NCBI GenBank assembly: GCA_963775275.1
Contig: CAVZII010000005.1
Location: forward strand, 1,426,001-1,490,000
Source of the DNA: JANWHQ01 sp963775275
GTDB taxonomy: Bacteria > Pseudomonadota > Alphaproteobacteria > Caulobacterales > Caulobacteraceae
Direction of reading: 5' to 3'
Length of the DNA: 64,000 bases
Shown: positions 36,086 through 44,864 of the stretch, one piece after another
Numbering within the stretch: position 1 is the stretch's first letter
How the letters are laid out: every line of letters begins with the position of its first letter
Translations under genes and position numbers: made by a program
Notes under the pieces: model-generated
Seen by the model: the letters and a program-made list of their open reading frames with translations, nothing else
The model's database searches: none
What the model was told of the DNA's origin: nothing

Positions 36086-37795
36086 TCACCGCAACCCATA
36101 GCCGAAGTCCCGCACCCACGGCTCCAGGATGGGCAGCACGGGGGCGAGCTCGGCCTCGTAGGCCCGCCACTGGCCGACGCCGCGGGTGTAGAGGCCTTCG
36201 GCCACCTGCACCGAGCTCGGCGTGGCGATCACGCCCTGCCGGGCGCGCTCGGCGAAGCCGGCCATGGCCTCGCTCCACTCCACGCCCAGGAAGGCGGCGA
36301 GCGCGCGGGCCTGGGTCTCGAAGTCGGCCACCAGGTCTTCGTAGCGCACGGCCCGAAGCTCCAGCGGCAGCTTCTCGCGGTAGAGCTCGAGGAGCCGCAT
36401 GCAGGCGTCGTAGAACCGCGCCGCGCCGTCCAGGGTCAACAGCTCGAACATCGCCGCGTTCATGGTGAAGCGCCGCCGGAACGCGCTCAGCACCACGTCG
36501 CGCGGGTCGCGCAGGGCCAGCAGGATCTTCGCCTCGGGGAACAGCCTGGCGATGATCGGCAGCTTCAGGAGGTTGAGCGGCAGCTTGTCGACGAACACCT
36601 TGCCCCGGGGCTCGACGCCCGCCTCGCGCACCCGTCGCCAGTAGGCGGCGCGGAAGGGCGACAGGTCGATGGGCGTCACCGACGACAGGCGGTCGAGCCC
36701 GGCCGGCGCGGACATGAATTCGGCCACGGCCTCGGTCAGGGTCTCGCGCTCCTCCAGCGTCGCCACGCCCGGATGGCTCGCCAGCACCTGCTCCAGGAGG
36801 GTGGTCCCCGACCGCGGAAACCCGATCAGGAAGACGTGGGCGCGCTCGCCGGCGCTGACCGGAGGCCCGGTCCGGCCCGTCGTCGCCCAGCGGAAAGGCG
36901 GCGTCCTGCCGAAGTAGTCGGTCAGCCAGCCCAGGGACTCGCGCGCGCTCGTCCGTCCAGGTCCGGTGAAGGCGGGGGCATGGAGGTCCCGAAGCACGGC
37001 GTTGGCCTGCTCGTACGCCGTGAAGGCCTCGCCGGCCCGGTCCTGGGCGTCCAGCGCATCGCCCATCAGCCCGAGCGCCTGGGCGCGCTCGCGGGGGGTG
37101 AGGCGAAGGTCCGCGAGCAGGCCCCCCAGCCGCCGCAGCGCGCCGGCGGCGTCCTTGCCGGCGAGGTCGGCCTGGACCAGCGCCAGGAGAGCGCCCGGCA
37201 GACCCGGCGCGACGGCCAGCGCCTCCTCCGCCCGTCGCCGCGCGGTCTCGACATCGCCGCGCCGGGCGGCCAGGGCCGCCAGCCGCGCCAGCGCCTCGGC
37301 ATGGCGGGGCTGCGCCGCCACGGCCGCCTCATAGGCGGCCCGGGCCTGGGGCGCATCGCCCATCGCCTCGAACGCTCGGGCCTTGTTGACGTGGGCCGCA
37401 GCGAAGCGGGGCTCCAGCCGGGCCGACTCGTCGAAGGCCGCGATCGCTTCGGCCTGGCGGCCGAGCCGGGCCAGGCACAGCCCGATGCCGTTCGCCACCG
37501 TGAAGTCGGACGGGTCCAGCGCCTTCGCCCGCTCCAGCTCCTCCAGAGCTTCTGCGGTGCGCCCCAGGCTTTCCAGCCGCATGGCCCTCAGCGTCAGGAA
37601 CAGCGGCCGAACCACCCCTTGCGCCAGCGCCTGCTCGGCGAGCTCGGCGGCTTTCGCCATGTCCTGGGCGCGGATCGCGGCCTCCACTTCGCCGACGAAG
37701 GGCGTGGCGCCTCCGGCGGGCGGATCGGGGCTCGGCTGATCGTCCATGGCCGAAGGATGATCGCCCGTCTCCGCCGCGTCCAGGGCCACACTCAA
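36086..37795 (-). CDS. TPR-repeat sulfotransferase
   Basis: 569 residues. The first ~270 are tetratricopeptide repeats (LRAMRLESLGRTAEALEELERAKALDPSDF; AAHVNKARAFEAMGDAPQARAAYEAAVAAQP). The C-terminal domain starts VFLIGFPRSGTTLLEQVLASHP with the 5'-phosphosulfate loop, then VDKLPLNLLKLPIIARLFPEAKILLALRDPRDVVLSAF (3'-phosphate site). It likely transfers sulfate from PAPS to a carbohydrate or peptide. Its start overlaps the stop of the ABC permease gene by 4 bp, so it is translated with the exporter genes. Confidence 0.87.
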   Translation of the reverse strand: MSVALDAAETGDHPSAMDDQPSPDPPAGGATPFVGEVEAAIRAQDMAKAAELAEQALAQGVVRPLFLTLRAMRLESLGRTAEALEELERAKALDPSDFTVANGIGLCLARLGRQAEAIAAFDESARLEPRFAAAHVNKARAFEAMGDAPQARAAYEAAVAAQPRHAEALARLAALAARRGDVETARRRAEEALAVAPGLPGALLALVQADLAGKDAAGALRRLGGLLADLRLTPRERAQALGLMGDALDAQDRAGEAFTAYEQANAVLRDLHAPAFTGPGRTSARESLGWLTDYFGRTPPFRWATTGRTGPPVSAGERAHVFLIGFPRSGTTLLEQVLASHPGVATLEERETLTEAVAEFMSAPAGLDRLSSVTPIDLSPFRAAYWRRVREAGVEPRGKVFVDKLPLNLLKLPIIARLFPEAKILLALRDPRDVVLSAFRRRFTMNAAMFELLTLDGAARFYDACMRLLELYREKLPLELRAVRYEDLVADFETQARALAAFLGVEWSEAMAGFAERARQGVIATPSSVQVAEGLYTRGVGQWRAYEAELAPVLPILEPWVRDFGYGLR

Positions 37796-38571
37796 GCCGC
37801 CGCCGGCGCCTCGCCCCGCCGGTGCCGGCGAAGCCCCAGGCTGAAGAGGGCCCCCGCGAAGGCGGCGTAGGCGAGCGCCGCCGCCAGCAGGGCCGCTGCG
37901 GCCGCGAGCGTCGGATGGCGCAGCAGGGCGACCGGGGTCAGCACGATGAATCCCGCGGGAAAGACCGTGAAGACGACGAGCCGGATCGAGCCCGAATAGA
38001 TCGATCCCGGATAGCTCGAGAACATGATCACGAAGTCCGTCAGGTCACGGGCGAAGCTGCGCGCGCCGCGCGCCCAGAACGCCAGGCTCGCGAAGCTCGT
38101 CGCCATCGCCAGGTAGATCACCAGGCCGCAGGCGAGCGCAAAGCCGAGCCAGGGCAGCTCGGCCCAGCCGATCCGGGCGAAGGCGGCCAAGAGCACGACC
38201 CCGGTCACAAGGTCGCCCGCGCTCGGGATGCTGCTCTCCAGCGCCAGCAGCCGCCAGAACACCGTCCTGGGCTGGGTCAGAAGCGCATCCGGCTCGCCGC
38301 GCAGGATGGCGGCGGCCATGTCGCGGTAGCCGCCGAAGGCGAAGCCGGCCAGGCCGACCACCGTGGCCAGAAGGCCGATCACCAGGGCCATGTCGGGCAT
38401 GCGCCAGCCGCCGATCGACTCGAACCCCTTGAAGAACATGAACCACAGCGCCAGCACGAAGCCGTTGTTCACGATCATCCCGGCGCATTGCAGAAGGAAG
38501 TTCGTCCGGTCCGCGGCCGACACCCTCACCGCGGCCGCCGCCTGGGCGAGATAGGTCCTGACGCCGTTCAT
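37792..38571 (-). CDS. ABC-2 type exporter permease (second subunit)
   Basis: 259 residues with about six hydrophobic spans (for example NFLLQCAGMIVNNGFVLALWF and VIGLLATVVGLAGFAFGG). Phrases ILRGEPDALLTQPRTVFWRLLA and FVIMFSSYPGSIYSGSIRLVVFTVFPAGF are typical of the COG3694-type exporter family. ATG 38571 overlaps the stop of the preceding permease gene (ATGA), and its own stop overlaps the TPR-sulfotransferase start. Exported substrate unknown; the operon suggests a sulfated molecule (inference). Confidence 0.85.
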   Translation of the reverse strand: MNGVRTYLAQAAAAVRVSAADRTNFLLQCAGMIVNNGFVLALWFMFFKGFESIGGWRMPDMALVIGLLATVVGLAGFAFGGYRDMAAAILRGEPDALLTQPRTVFWRLLALESSIPSAGDLVTGVVLLAAFARIGWAELPWLGFALACGLVIYLAMATSFASLAFWARGARSFARDLTDFVIMFSSYPGSIYSGSIRLVVFTVFPAGFIVLTPVALLRHPTLAAAAALLAAALAYAAFAGALFSLGLRRHRRGEAPAAA

Positions 38572-39425
38572 CCCGCGCCTCCGTTCTTCAGGATCTTGCG
38601 AAGGCCCGCCGCCCAGAGGCCCAGGGCCATCAGGCCGAGGATCACGATCCAGGCGAGCTGGGTCTCCAGCGCCCGGGCGAACAGCGCCGGGCTCGGATGG
38701 ATCGTCAGGGCCGCCGGCCAGTAGAGCTCGGCCGCATAGGGGCTCGAGGCGCCGATCTTCTCCAGCCAGTGCGGATAGAGGGTGATCGGCGCCACCAGGC
38801 CGCCCAGCAGGAAGCTCGCCTTCTGGTTCACCAGATAGACCGGCAGGGTCCGGCGCAGCCAGAAGGCGGTCAGGCCCACCAGCGCGAGGTTGAGCAGGCC
38901 CACGACGGCGCCCAGCGCGCCCACGGCCAGGATCGCGGGGTAGAGCGCAATCGGCGGGCCCGGCCGGCCCGACAGCAAGAGCAGCAGCAGCGCCAGTGCG
39001 CCGATCGCGGTCAGCCGGGCGGCCATGGCGCCCAGCCCTTCGCCCAGGCGCATCACCAGGTGCGACTTGGGCCGCAGAAGCCGCGCCTGCAGCGCGCCCG
39101 ATCGGATGTCGTCCTCGAGCTTCAGGTGGATGGCGGGCGTTGCCAGGACCATCCACTCGGTCACCCCGATGTAGAGCGCCAGGCCCCCCGCCGGCAGGGC
39201 CCGGGCGAGGCCCCCGTGCGCGCCTTCGGCCGCCACCTTGTCCCAGAAGCTCGTGAGCACGGTCAGGAGGAAAGCGTAGAAGACGCAGCGCCCGGCCAGC
39301 ACGGCCGGGGCGGCCCAGATCGCCGCCCAGCCGATCTGGACCGTGCGCGCGAGAGCCGCCGCGGCATGGGCCACGCGTGGAGCCTGGCCTGCGAGGCGCT
39401 CAGGCGTGAGCGGCGTAGATCTCAC
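38568..39425 (-). CDS. ABC-2 type exporter permease (first subunit)
   Basis: 285 residues, six predicted spans. Seen: AGRCVFYAFLLTVLTSFWDK, LYIGVTEWMVLATPAIHLKLEDDIRSGALQARLLRPKSHL and LLGGLVAPITLYPHWLEKI, which resemble the COG4587-type permease partner. It forms a set with the permease downstream and the ATPase upstream, with the gene overlaps expected of a tightly coupled operon. Confidence 0.85.
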   Translation of the reverse strand: MRSTPLTPERLAGQAPRVAHAAAALARTVQIGWAAIWAAPAVLAGRCVFYAFLLTVLTSFWDKVAAEGAHGGLARALPAGGLALYIGVTEWMVLATPAIHLKLEDDIRSGALQARLLRPKSHLVMRLGEGLGAMAARLTAIGALALLLLLLSGRPGPPIALYPAILAVGALGAVVGLLNLALVGLTAFWLRRTLPVYLVNQKASFLLGGLVAPITLYPHWLEKIGASSPYAAELYWPAALTIHPSPALFARALETQLAWIVILGLMALGLWAAGLRKILKNGGAG

Positions 39426-40359
39426 GGATCACCTCCTCCATGGGCGGGTCCTCGACGCTGATGTCGTCCACGCCGCCCTGGGCGAGGACGGCGGCGACCG
39501 CCGTCTCCAGGCGCACCTTTGCCGTATCCACCTCCAGCACCGTGCGATGCGGCTCGGCGCCGCGCAGGCTCACGCCCGGCAGCGCCAGGGTCAGCGCGGG
39601 CGCCGCGGACTGCACGGTCACCAGCTTGCGGCCCAGGAACCGGCGGCGCAGCTGTTCGGTCGGCTGGTCGATGACGATCCGGCCCTCGTTGATCACGATC
39701 ACCCGGCCGCACACGAGCTCGATGTCGCGCGTGTCGTGCGAGGTCAGGAGCACGGTCTGGCCCGCCGCCTCGGCCTGCTCGCGGATGAAGTCGCGCATGG
39801 CCGCCTTGGCGGTGACGTCCAGGCCGATGGTCGGCTCGTCCAGGAACAGGAGCGCTGGCCCATGCAGCAGGCTGGCGGTGATCTCGCAGCGCATCCTCTG
39901 GCCCAGCGACATGCGCCCGACGGGCTGATCGAGGATTGCGCCGAGCTCGAACCGCTCGCTGAGCTCACCCAGGCGCCGGTCGAAGACGGCGCGCTCCTGG
40001 TCGTAGACGTGGCGCAGCAGCTCGAACGACTCCCGCGCCGGCAGCTCGGCCCAGAGCTGCGAGCGCTGGCCGAACACCACGCCGATCTGGAACGCCAGGG
40101 ATTTGCGCTGCCGCCAGGGGACGAAGCCCAGCACCCGCGCGTCGCCGCCGTCGGGCTCGAGGACGCCGGTCAGGATCTTCAAGGTGGTGGACTTGCCGGC
40201 CCCGTTCGGGCCGATGATCGCAACGCGCTCGCCGGGCTCGACCTGGAAGCAGATACGGTCGACCGCCTTGACCTCGACCGTACGCGCCGCGCCGCGCCCC
40301 CGGCTAGGCCGGTAGCTGAAGCGCTTGTCGAGGTCCTGGACGGTGACGGCGGCTGACAT
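39400..40359 (-). CDS. ABC exporter ATP-binding protein
   Basis: 319 residues. Walker A IIGPNGAGKSTTLKILTG near residue 60, ABC signature region VGRMSLGQRMRCEITASLLHG, Walker B LLFLDEPTIGLD and the H-loop TSHDTRDIELVC are complete. GVVFGQRSQLWAELPARESFELLRHVY is typical of COG4586, the partner of these permeases. ATG 40359 begins conserved sequence. It overlaps the permease start by 26 bp. The upstream 298 bp to the S9 peptidase gene are gene-free. Confidence 0.9.
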   Translation of the reverse strand: MSAAVTVQDLDKRFSYRPSRGRGAARTVEVKAVDRICFQVEPGERVAIIGPNGAGKSTTLKILTGVLEPDGGDARVLGFVPWRQRKSLAFQIGVVFGQRSQLWAELPARESFELLRHVYDQERAVFDRRLGELSERFELGAILDQPVGRMSLGQRMRCEITASLLHGPALLFLDEPTIGLDVTAKAAMRDFIREQAEAAGQTVLLTSHDTRDIELVCGRVIVINEGRIVIDQPTEQLRRRFLGRKLVTVQSAAPALTLALPGVSLRGAEPHRTVLEVDTAKVRLETAVAAVLAQGGVDDISVEDPPMEEVIREIYAAHA

Positions 40360-40657
40360 GGGTCTGGGCTGGATTGAGCAAAGGACGAAGCGGGGCGGAT
40401 ACGGACCCGTACGGCATGAGGGCGTCCGCTTGCGGGGCAAGCGGCGCGCGCTCTGCGCACATGGTCACGAACCGGCCGTTCATCGTTCCAGACCCGTCAG
40501 GGCTTCGCCGGAGCGGCGAAGCTGGAGCGCGGCGGTGTAGTCGAGTCCGCCCCGGCGCGCAACCTGGGACTGCGACAAGGCGCGCATTGATCCGGCCCGG
40601 CGACCCGGGCATTCAAGGCGGGTGTTTCGACGGGGCGTCGGAAAGGTCGGGGCGTCG

Positions 40658-42592
40658 ATGTGTTGGCGCGCAAGTCTGGCCGGCCTGCTTTTGGCGGCCG
40701 GCCTCGCCGGCGCCGCCTGCTCGGCGCCCCTACCGATCCCCGCCTTCTTCGCGCCGCCCGCGTCGCGCGGGGCCCAGCTCTCCCCCAGCGGACGCTACCT
40801 GGCCCTGATCGAGAGCCGGCCAGGCGGGGACGTCGTCTCGGTCCTCGACCTTTCCACGCGCGACCGGTCCGTCGCCCTCAGCGCCAAGTCGGACAAGCTC
40901 GTCGACTGGGTGCGCTGGAAGGGCGACGGGCGCCTGCTCGCCGGTCTCTCGCCCGTCTCGGATCCCGCCCGGCTCGACGGCGACGACCGGGACGACGCCG
41001 ACCCCTCGAGCCCGAGCGAGATATTGACGGCGCTCGACCGGGACGGCGGGCGGGCGGTGTTGCTCGATCCCGGCGCGGTGGGCGCTCATGACCTTGCGGC
41101 GCGCATCGCCGATCCCCTGAGCCGCGATCCGGCTCATGTGCTTCTCGCGGCCAAGGACGCCAAGGGCGGGACCGGCCTCTGGAAGGTGGACGTCCAGTCC
41201 GGCGCGGCCGAGTTCGTGGGCGAGGGCAGGCCGACCGGGGACGACCAGCTGCCCGCAGGGACCATGGTCGTGCGCTACGACCACCGCGCGAAGGCCGCCG
41301 ACGCCGACTTCGACATCCTGGGTCCGGCGCCGGGCGCCGAGCGCGCCTATGTGGCGCTCCAGCCCCGTGACGCGGCTGACGGCGACGTCGCGACCGTCCG
41401 GATCTACGACTTCGCCCGCAAGACCCTGTCCGACCCTCTCTGGCCGGCGTTGAAGTATGATGTCTCGGACGTGGTCTATCACGCCGGCGACAAGGGTCTG
41501 GCCGGCGTCTGCTTCACCGCCGACGCCTACCTCTGCCAGTTCAAGGACCCGGGTCTCGAGGCCGACTATCGCCTCATCCAGAAGACCCTCGGCGATTCAC
41601 GCAGCATCACGCCCCTGTCCATGTCCGAAGACGGACACGTCTGGCTGCTCGGCGTCTCGGGGCCGACGGAGCCTGGGGCCTATTATGTCTTCGACCGCAA
41701 GACCAAGCGGCTGGAGCGGGCGGTCGATCGCCATCCGGGGCTGCCCGCCTCCAGGCTCGGGACCATGGTGCGGTTCGTCTACAAGGCCCGCGACGGGACG
41801 ATGATCCCGGGCTATGTCACCCGGCCGCCCGGCGCCAGGGCCGGCGAGCCCCTGCCGCTGATCGTCATGCCGCACGGCGGGCCCGAGGCGCGCGATTCCC
41901 TGACCTTCGACATCTGGGACCAGGTCTTCGCCACCCGCGGCTACATGGTGTTCCAGCCGAACTTCCGCGGCTCTTCGGGTTACGGGCGCGCCTTCGTCGA
42001 GGCCGGCTACGGCCAGTGGGGCGGGCGCATGAACGACGACATCACCGACGGGGTGCGCGCCCTGATCGCGGACGGCCAGGCCGATCCCAAACGGATCTGC
42101 ATCTTCGGGGCGAGCTTCGGCGGCTATGCGGCGCTGATCGGCGGGGCCGAGCACGCCGATCTCTACAAGTGCGTGGCCAGCTTCGCGGGCGTCTCCGACC
42201 TTCGCGCCCTCGTGCAGTGGGAGCACTCGACCAAGGGCCACAGGGCGCGCTGGCGTTACGCCGAGCGGTCCATCGGCGATCCCGTCAAGGACGCGGGCAA
42301 GCTCGAGGCCGCCTCGCCCATCACCTACGCGCCGCGCTACAGGCCGCCGGTCCTCCTGATCCACGGCGCGCGAGACCAGTCGGTGCCGCTGATCCAGTCC
42401 CAGATGATGGCGCGCGCCCTCAAGCACGCCGGCCGCGCCGCGCGGCTGATCGTCTACGACGGCGAGGGCCACAGCGACTGGAGCCCCGCGGACGAGCAAT
42501 CGGCGCTGTCGCAGCTCGTCGCCTTCTTCGAGCGGCACATCGCGCCTTCCAGCCCGACCGTCCGCTCGGCGAAGTCTGCGGGCCCCGCCTGA
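40658..42592 (+). CDS. Secreted S9-family prolyl oligopeptidase
   Basis: About 644 residues. A signal peptide (ASLAGLLLAAGLAGAACSAP) contains a Cys that could make it a lipoprotein. A beta-propeller-like region follows, with SPSGRYLALIES and LSMSEDGHVWLLGVSG repeats. The peptidase domain shows LPLIVMPHGGPEARD, the nucleophile GASFGGYAAL (Ser near residue 483), GARDQSVPL (Asp near 569) and GEGHSDWSP (His near 603). It probably cleaves peptides in the periplasm. ATG 40658 fits the signal peptide better than 40622. Confidence 0.88.
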   Translation: MCWRASLAGLLLAAGLAGAACSAPLPIPAFFAPPASRGAQLSPSGRYLALIESRPGGDVVSVLDLSTRDRSVALSAKSDKLVDWVRWKGDGRLLAGLSPVSDPARLDGDDRDDADPSSPSEILTALDRDGGRAVLLDPGAVGAHDLAARIADPLSRDPAHVLLAAKDAKGGTGLWKVDVQSGAAEFVGEGRPTGDDQLPAGTMVVRYDHRAKAADADFDILGPAPGAERAYVALQPRDAADGDVATVRIYDFARKTLSDPLWPALKYDVSDVVYHAGDKGLAGVCFTADAYLCQFKDPGLEADYRLIQKTLGDSRSITPLSMSEDGHVWLLGVSGPTEPGAYYVFDRKTKRLERAVDRHPGLPASRLGTMVRFVYKARDGTMIPGYVTRPPGARAGEPLPLIVMPHGGPEARDSLTFDIWDQVFATRGYMVFQPNFRGSSGYGRAFVEAGYGQWGGRMNDDITDGVRALIADGQADPKRICIFGASFGGYAALIGGAEHADLYKCVASFAGVSDLRALVQWEHSTKGHRARWRYAERSIGDPVKDAGKLEAASPITYAPRYRPPVLLIHGARDQSVPLIQSQMMARALKHAGRAARLIVYDGEGHSDWSPADEQSALSQLVAFFERHIAPSSPTVRSAKSAGPA

Positions 42593-42735
42593 CAAGACGC
42601 CGGCGGCGGGCAGGTCCTGCAAGGGGCCGCTCGTTTCGACCACGGCGCCCGTTCGACCGGCAAGTCGCGGCGTTTCCGGCGCTCCAAGCGGCCTTCGAGA
42701 TCACCTGCCCCGAGGCTGTATCACGGCAGGACAAA

Positions 42736-42748
42736 ATCACGTCGTGAT
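42736..42748. promoter_or_regulatory. Palindromic operator candidate upstream of a sulfotransferase gene
   Basis: ATCACG-T-CGTGAT, a 13-bp perfect palindrome with one central base, 65 bp before the sulfotransferase start in a 220-bp gene-free gap. Size and placement suit a dimeric regulator. A single palindrome of this length can occur by chance. Confidence 0.35.
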
Positions 42749-42812
42749 ATGCTATGCGCCTCTCGGGCCTTCGCCTGTCCCGCAGGGATCTTGACTTCGG
42801 GGATGGTCATCG

Positions 42813-43598
42813 GTGTCTCGGCAGGTCTTTTCGGTCTCCATTCCGCGGTCGGGGCATCACCTGCTTCAGCGGATGCTGGTGTCCTACCTGGGCGAGCTCG
42901 ACTACTGCTCGTCCCTGTCGGAGTGCTGCCTGCAGGTTCCCTGTCACCGCCAGCGAAGGCCGCTGTTCCTCTGCAAGACCCACGACCATCGCCTCCAGCT
43001 GCCGACGGACGCCCCGGTCAGCTACCTCGTGCAGCATCGCGAGCCGGTGGGCCACCTGCTGTCGCATGTGGAGGCGCTCAAGAGCCGGCGCCGCGCCAAG
43101 TTCGCGATCCACGACCCCGGCTTCCTCGAGCGATGGCTGCGGCGACACGCCGCCTACTACGCCGGATTCCTGCGCAAATGGGTCCACGCGCCCGCTCCCG
43201 ACGCGCTGGTCCTGGACTACGCGGACCTCCGCGCGGACCCGTCGGCGGCGTTGAGGTCGGTCGTGAAGCTGTTCGATCAGCCGATCGACGAAGAGCGGCT
43301 TCAGGCCGCCGTGCAGGCGAACATCGGCATCCGGGGCTTCAGGTATCCCAAGGACCAGGCGTTCGAGCGGCGCCGTATCGCCACCCCCGACGACAGCGGC
43401 TCGGCCGAGCCTGTTCCGTACGAGGCCAGGGACGAGACTCCGACGGAGCTGACCGACCGGTTCCGCGAGCTGGTCGACAACGAGCTGTCCGGGCGCAGCG
43501 GCAAGCGCCGAGGAGGCGGCCTGAGGGCGCGTTCGGCGCGCCTGCGCGCGGCCTTCTTCCGCCTTCCGGACCTGGCGCGACGGCCCTCGCGCCGCTGA
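42813..43598 (+). CDS. Sulfotransferase domain protein
   Basis: 261 residues, GTG start. Residues 5-18 VFSVSIPRSGHHLLQRML carry the PAPS 5'-phosphosulfate-binding loop; SYLVQHREPVGHLLSHVE holds the 3'-phosphate Arg; LVLDYADLRADPSAALRSVVKLFDQP is the usual downstream motif. The C-terminus is Arg-rich. The substrate is unknown. The gene follows a gene-free stretch with lower GC in places, and tRNA-Met lies just after it. Confidence 0.8.
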   Translation: MSRQVFSVSIPRSGHHLLQRMLVSYLGELDYCSSLSECCLQVPCHRQRRPLFLCKTHDHRLQLPTDAPVSYLVQHREPVGHLLSHVEALKSRRRAKFAIHDPGFLERWLRRHAAYYAGFLRKWVHAPAPDALVLDYADLRADPSAALRSVVKLFDQPIDEERLQAAVQANIGIRGFRYPKDQAFERRRIATPDDSGSAEPVPYEARDETPTELTDRFRELVDNELSGRSGKRRGGGLRARSARLRAAFFRLPDLARRPSRR

Positions 43599-43637
43599 GC
43601 TGGCTTGCCGGGTCGAAGCGCCGAAAGGCGCGAAGGC

Positions 43638-43714
43638 TGGTGGCTGGGGGCAGGATCGAACTGCCGACCTGAGGGTTATGAATCCTCCGCTCTAACCATC
43701 TGAGCTACCCAGCC
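43638..43714 (-). tRNA. tRNA-Met(CAU), elongator type
   Basis: On the minus strand the acceptor arms GGCUGGG and CCCAGCC pair, the anticodon loop is UUCAUAA (CAU), the T loop is UUCGAUC within GGCAG/CUGCC stem, and CCA is encoded (43638-43640). The paired first base and lack of the three G-C pairs that mark initiators point to elongator Met. Confidence 0.93.
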
Positions 43715-43789
43715 GGCCTTGCCGGAAAGGCAGGGTGTATAGGGTCGGGCCTTTCGAGGTTCAAGCCGCCGAAGTCGGCGCGCCCCGGC

Positions 43790-44077
43790 TCAGGCCTCGC
43801 GCCGCCAGTCGAAGGCCAGTGTCTCGCGGAAGGCGAACCGCTGGACATGGTCGGCGACCACGGCCTCGAACCGGTCCAGGTCGGCCGCATCGTCGGTCTC
43901 CAGCGTCAGGGTCAGGGCCTCGGGCGAGGCGTCCAGCACGCAAGGTCCCATCGGCAGCTTGATGACGCCGCGCCGGGCGTCGAACTCGACCTCGAACTTG
44001 TGGCCCCAGTGCTTGCACAGCTGCTGCAGATAGCGGCTGCCCGACGAGGTGGCGACGTTGGCGACGGCTTTGGCCAT
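43790..44077 (-). CDS. DUF2218 domain protein
   Basis: 95 residues, ATG 44077. VANVATSSGSRYLQQLCKHWGHKFEVEFDAR and LETDDAADLDRFEAVVADHVQRFAFRE match the DUF2218 family, small proteins often near iron-siderophore genes in other bacteria. No enzymatic residues are recognised. It lies between tRNA-Met and the DUF167/YggT pair. Confidence 0.82.
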   Translation of the reverse strand: MAKAVANVATSSGSRYLQQLCKHWGHKFEVEFDARRGVIKLPMGPCVLDASPEALTLTLETDDAADLDRFEAVVADHVQRFAFRETLAFDWRREA

Positions 44078-44111
44078 GAGAACCTTTGGTCCGTGGACGG
44101 GGGTCCAGCCC

Positions 44112-44438
44112 CTATGTGGGCGCGCCGAGCCTGGCGCGCACCTGGGCCTCATCGGCGCCCTCGATCACCAGGGTCTTGACCCTGGCCGAGGCGCCTTGGG
44201 CGATCTGCACCTTGGAGGGCGCCAGGTCCAGAGCCCTGGCGATCAGCCGCTCCAGCGCCTGGTTGGCCCGTCCGTCGGTCGGCGGCGCGGCCGTGCGGGC
44301 CTTCAGGTAGGGCCGGCCTTCGACGTCCCGGGCCCAGCCGTCGATCCGGTCGGCGCCGCCGCGCGGGGTCAGGCGCACGGTCAGCCGTGCGCGGGGCGGG
44401 CTCAAAGCCCGTAGCCGGCCAGACGGATGAAGATCCAC
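44112..44438 (-). CDS. DUF167 (YggU) family protein
   Basis: Conserved core RLTVRLTPRGGADRIDGWARDVEGRPYLKART, PPTDGRANQALERLIARALDLAPSKVQIAQG and ARVKTLVIEG fits DUF167. The ATG at 44438 overlaps yggT by 37 bp; a TTG start at about 44405, overlapping the yggT stop as TTGA, would remove an unconserved leader and looks as likely. Operon with yggT. Confidence 0.85.
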   Translation of the reverse strand: MDLHPSGRLRALSPPRARLTVRLTPRGGADRIDGWARDVEGRPYLKARTAAPPTDGRANQALERLIARALDLAPSKVQIAQGASARVKTLVIEGADEAQVRARLGAPT

Positions 44439-44710
44439 GGCAGGAGCATCTTGCGCGCGCCCTCGATGATCAGCAGCGCGATCACCGGGCTGATGTCGAC
44501 CGTGCCGCCCAGCGGCGGGATGATCTTCTGGATCGGCCGCAGGATGGGGCGGGTCACCGCCCAGAGCACCCGTTCGATCTGGCCCACCACCGGATGGCGC
44601 AGGTTCATGACGTTGAAATAGACCAGCCAGCTCAGGATCACCTGGGCGAAGATGGCGATCTCGAGCAGCCCGAGCAGGTTGCTGACGATGTAGAAGATGA
44701 ATCCGACCAT
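44402..44710 (-). CDS. YggT family membrane protein
   Basis: 102 residues with two hydrophobic segments (FIFYIVSNLLGLLEIAIFAQVIL and SPVIALLIIEGARKML). SWLVYFNVMN, VLWAVTRPILRPIQKIIPPLGG is the YggT core. The family is linked to osmotic tolerance and division-plane proteins but is poorly understood. The gene heads a short operon with the DUF167 gene. Confidence 0.9.
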   Translation of the reverse strand: MVGFIFYIVSNLLGLLEIAIFAQVILSWLVYFNVMNLRHPVVGQIERVLWAVTRPILRPIQKIIPPLGGTVDISPVIALLIIEGARKMLLPWIFIRLAGYGL

Positions 44711-44864
44711 CCGACGCTTGTAGCCACGCCCCAGGTCGACCGCAACTTGAGGCGGCCGATGCGCCCGCTCCGGACGGACGAGGATGCGGGTCTTACTCTT
44801 CGGCGAGGCGGCGCCGGTTGTGCTTGTTCACGCGGGCGGCCTAGATGTGATCCAGCCCGACGCG

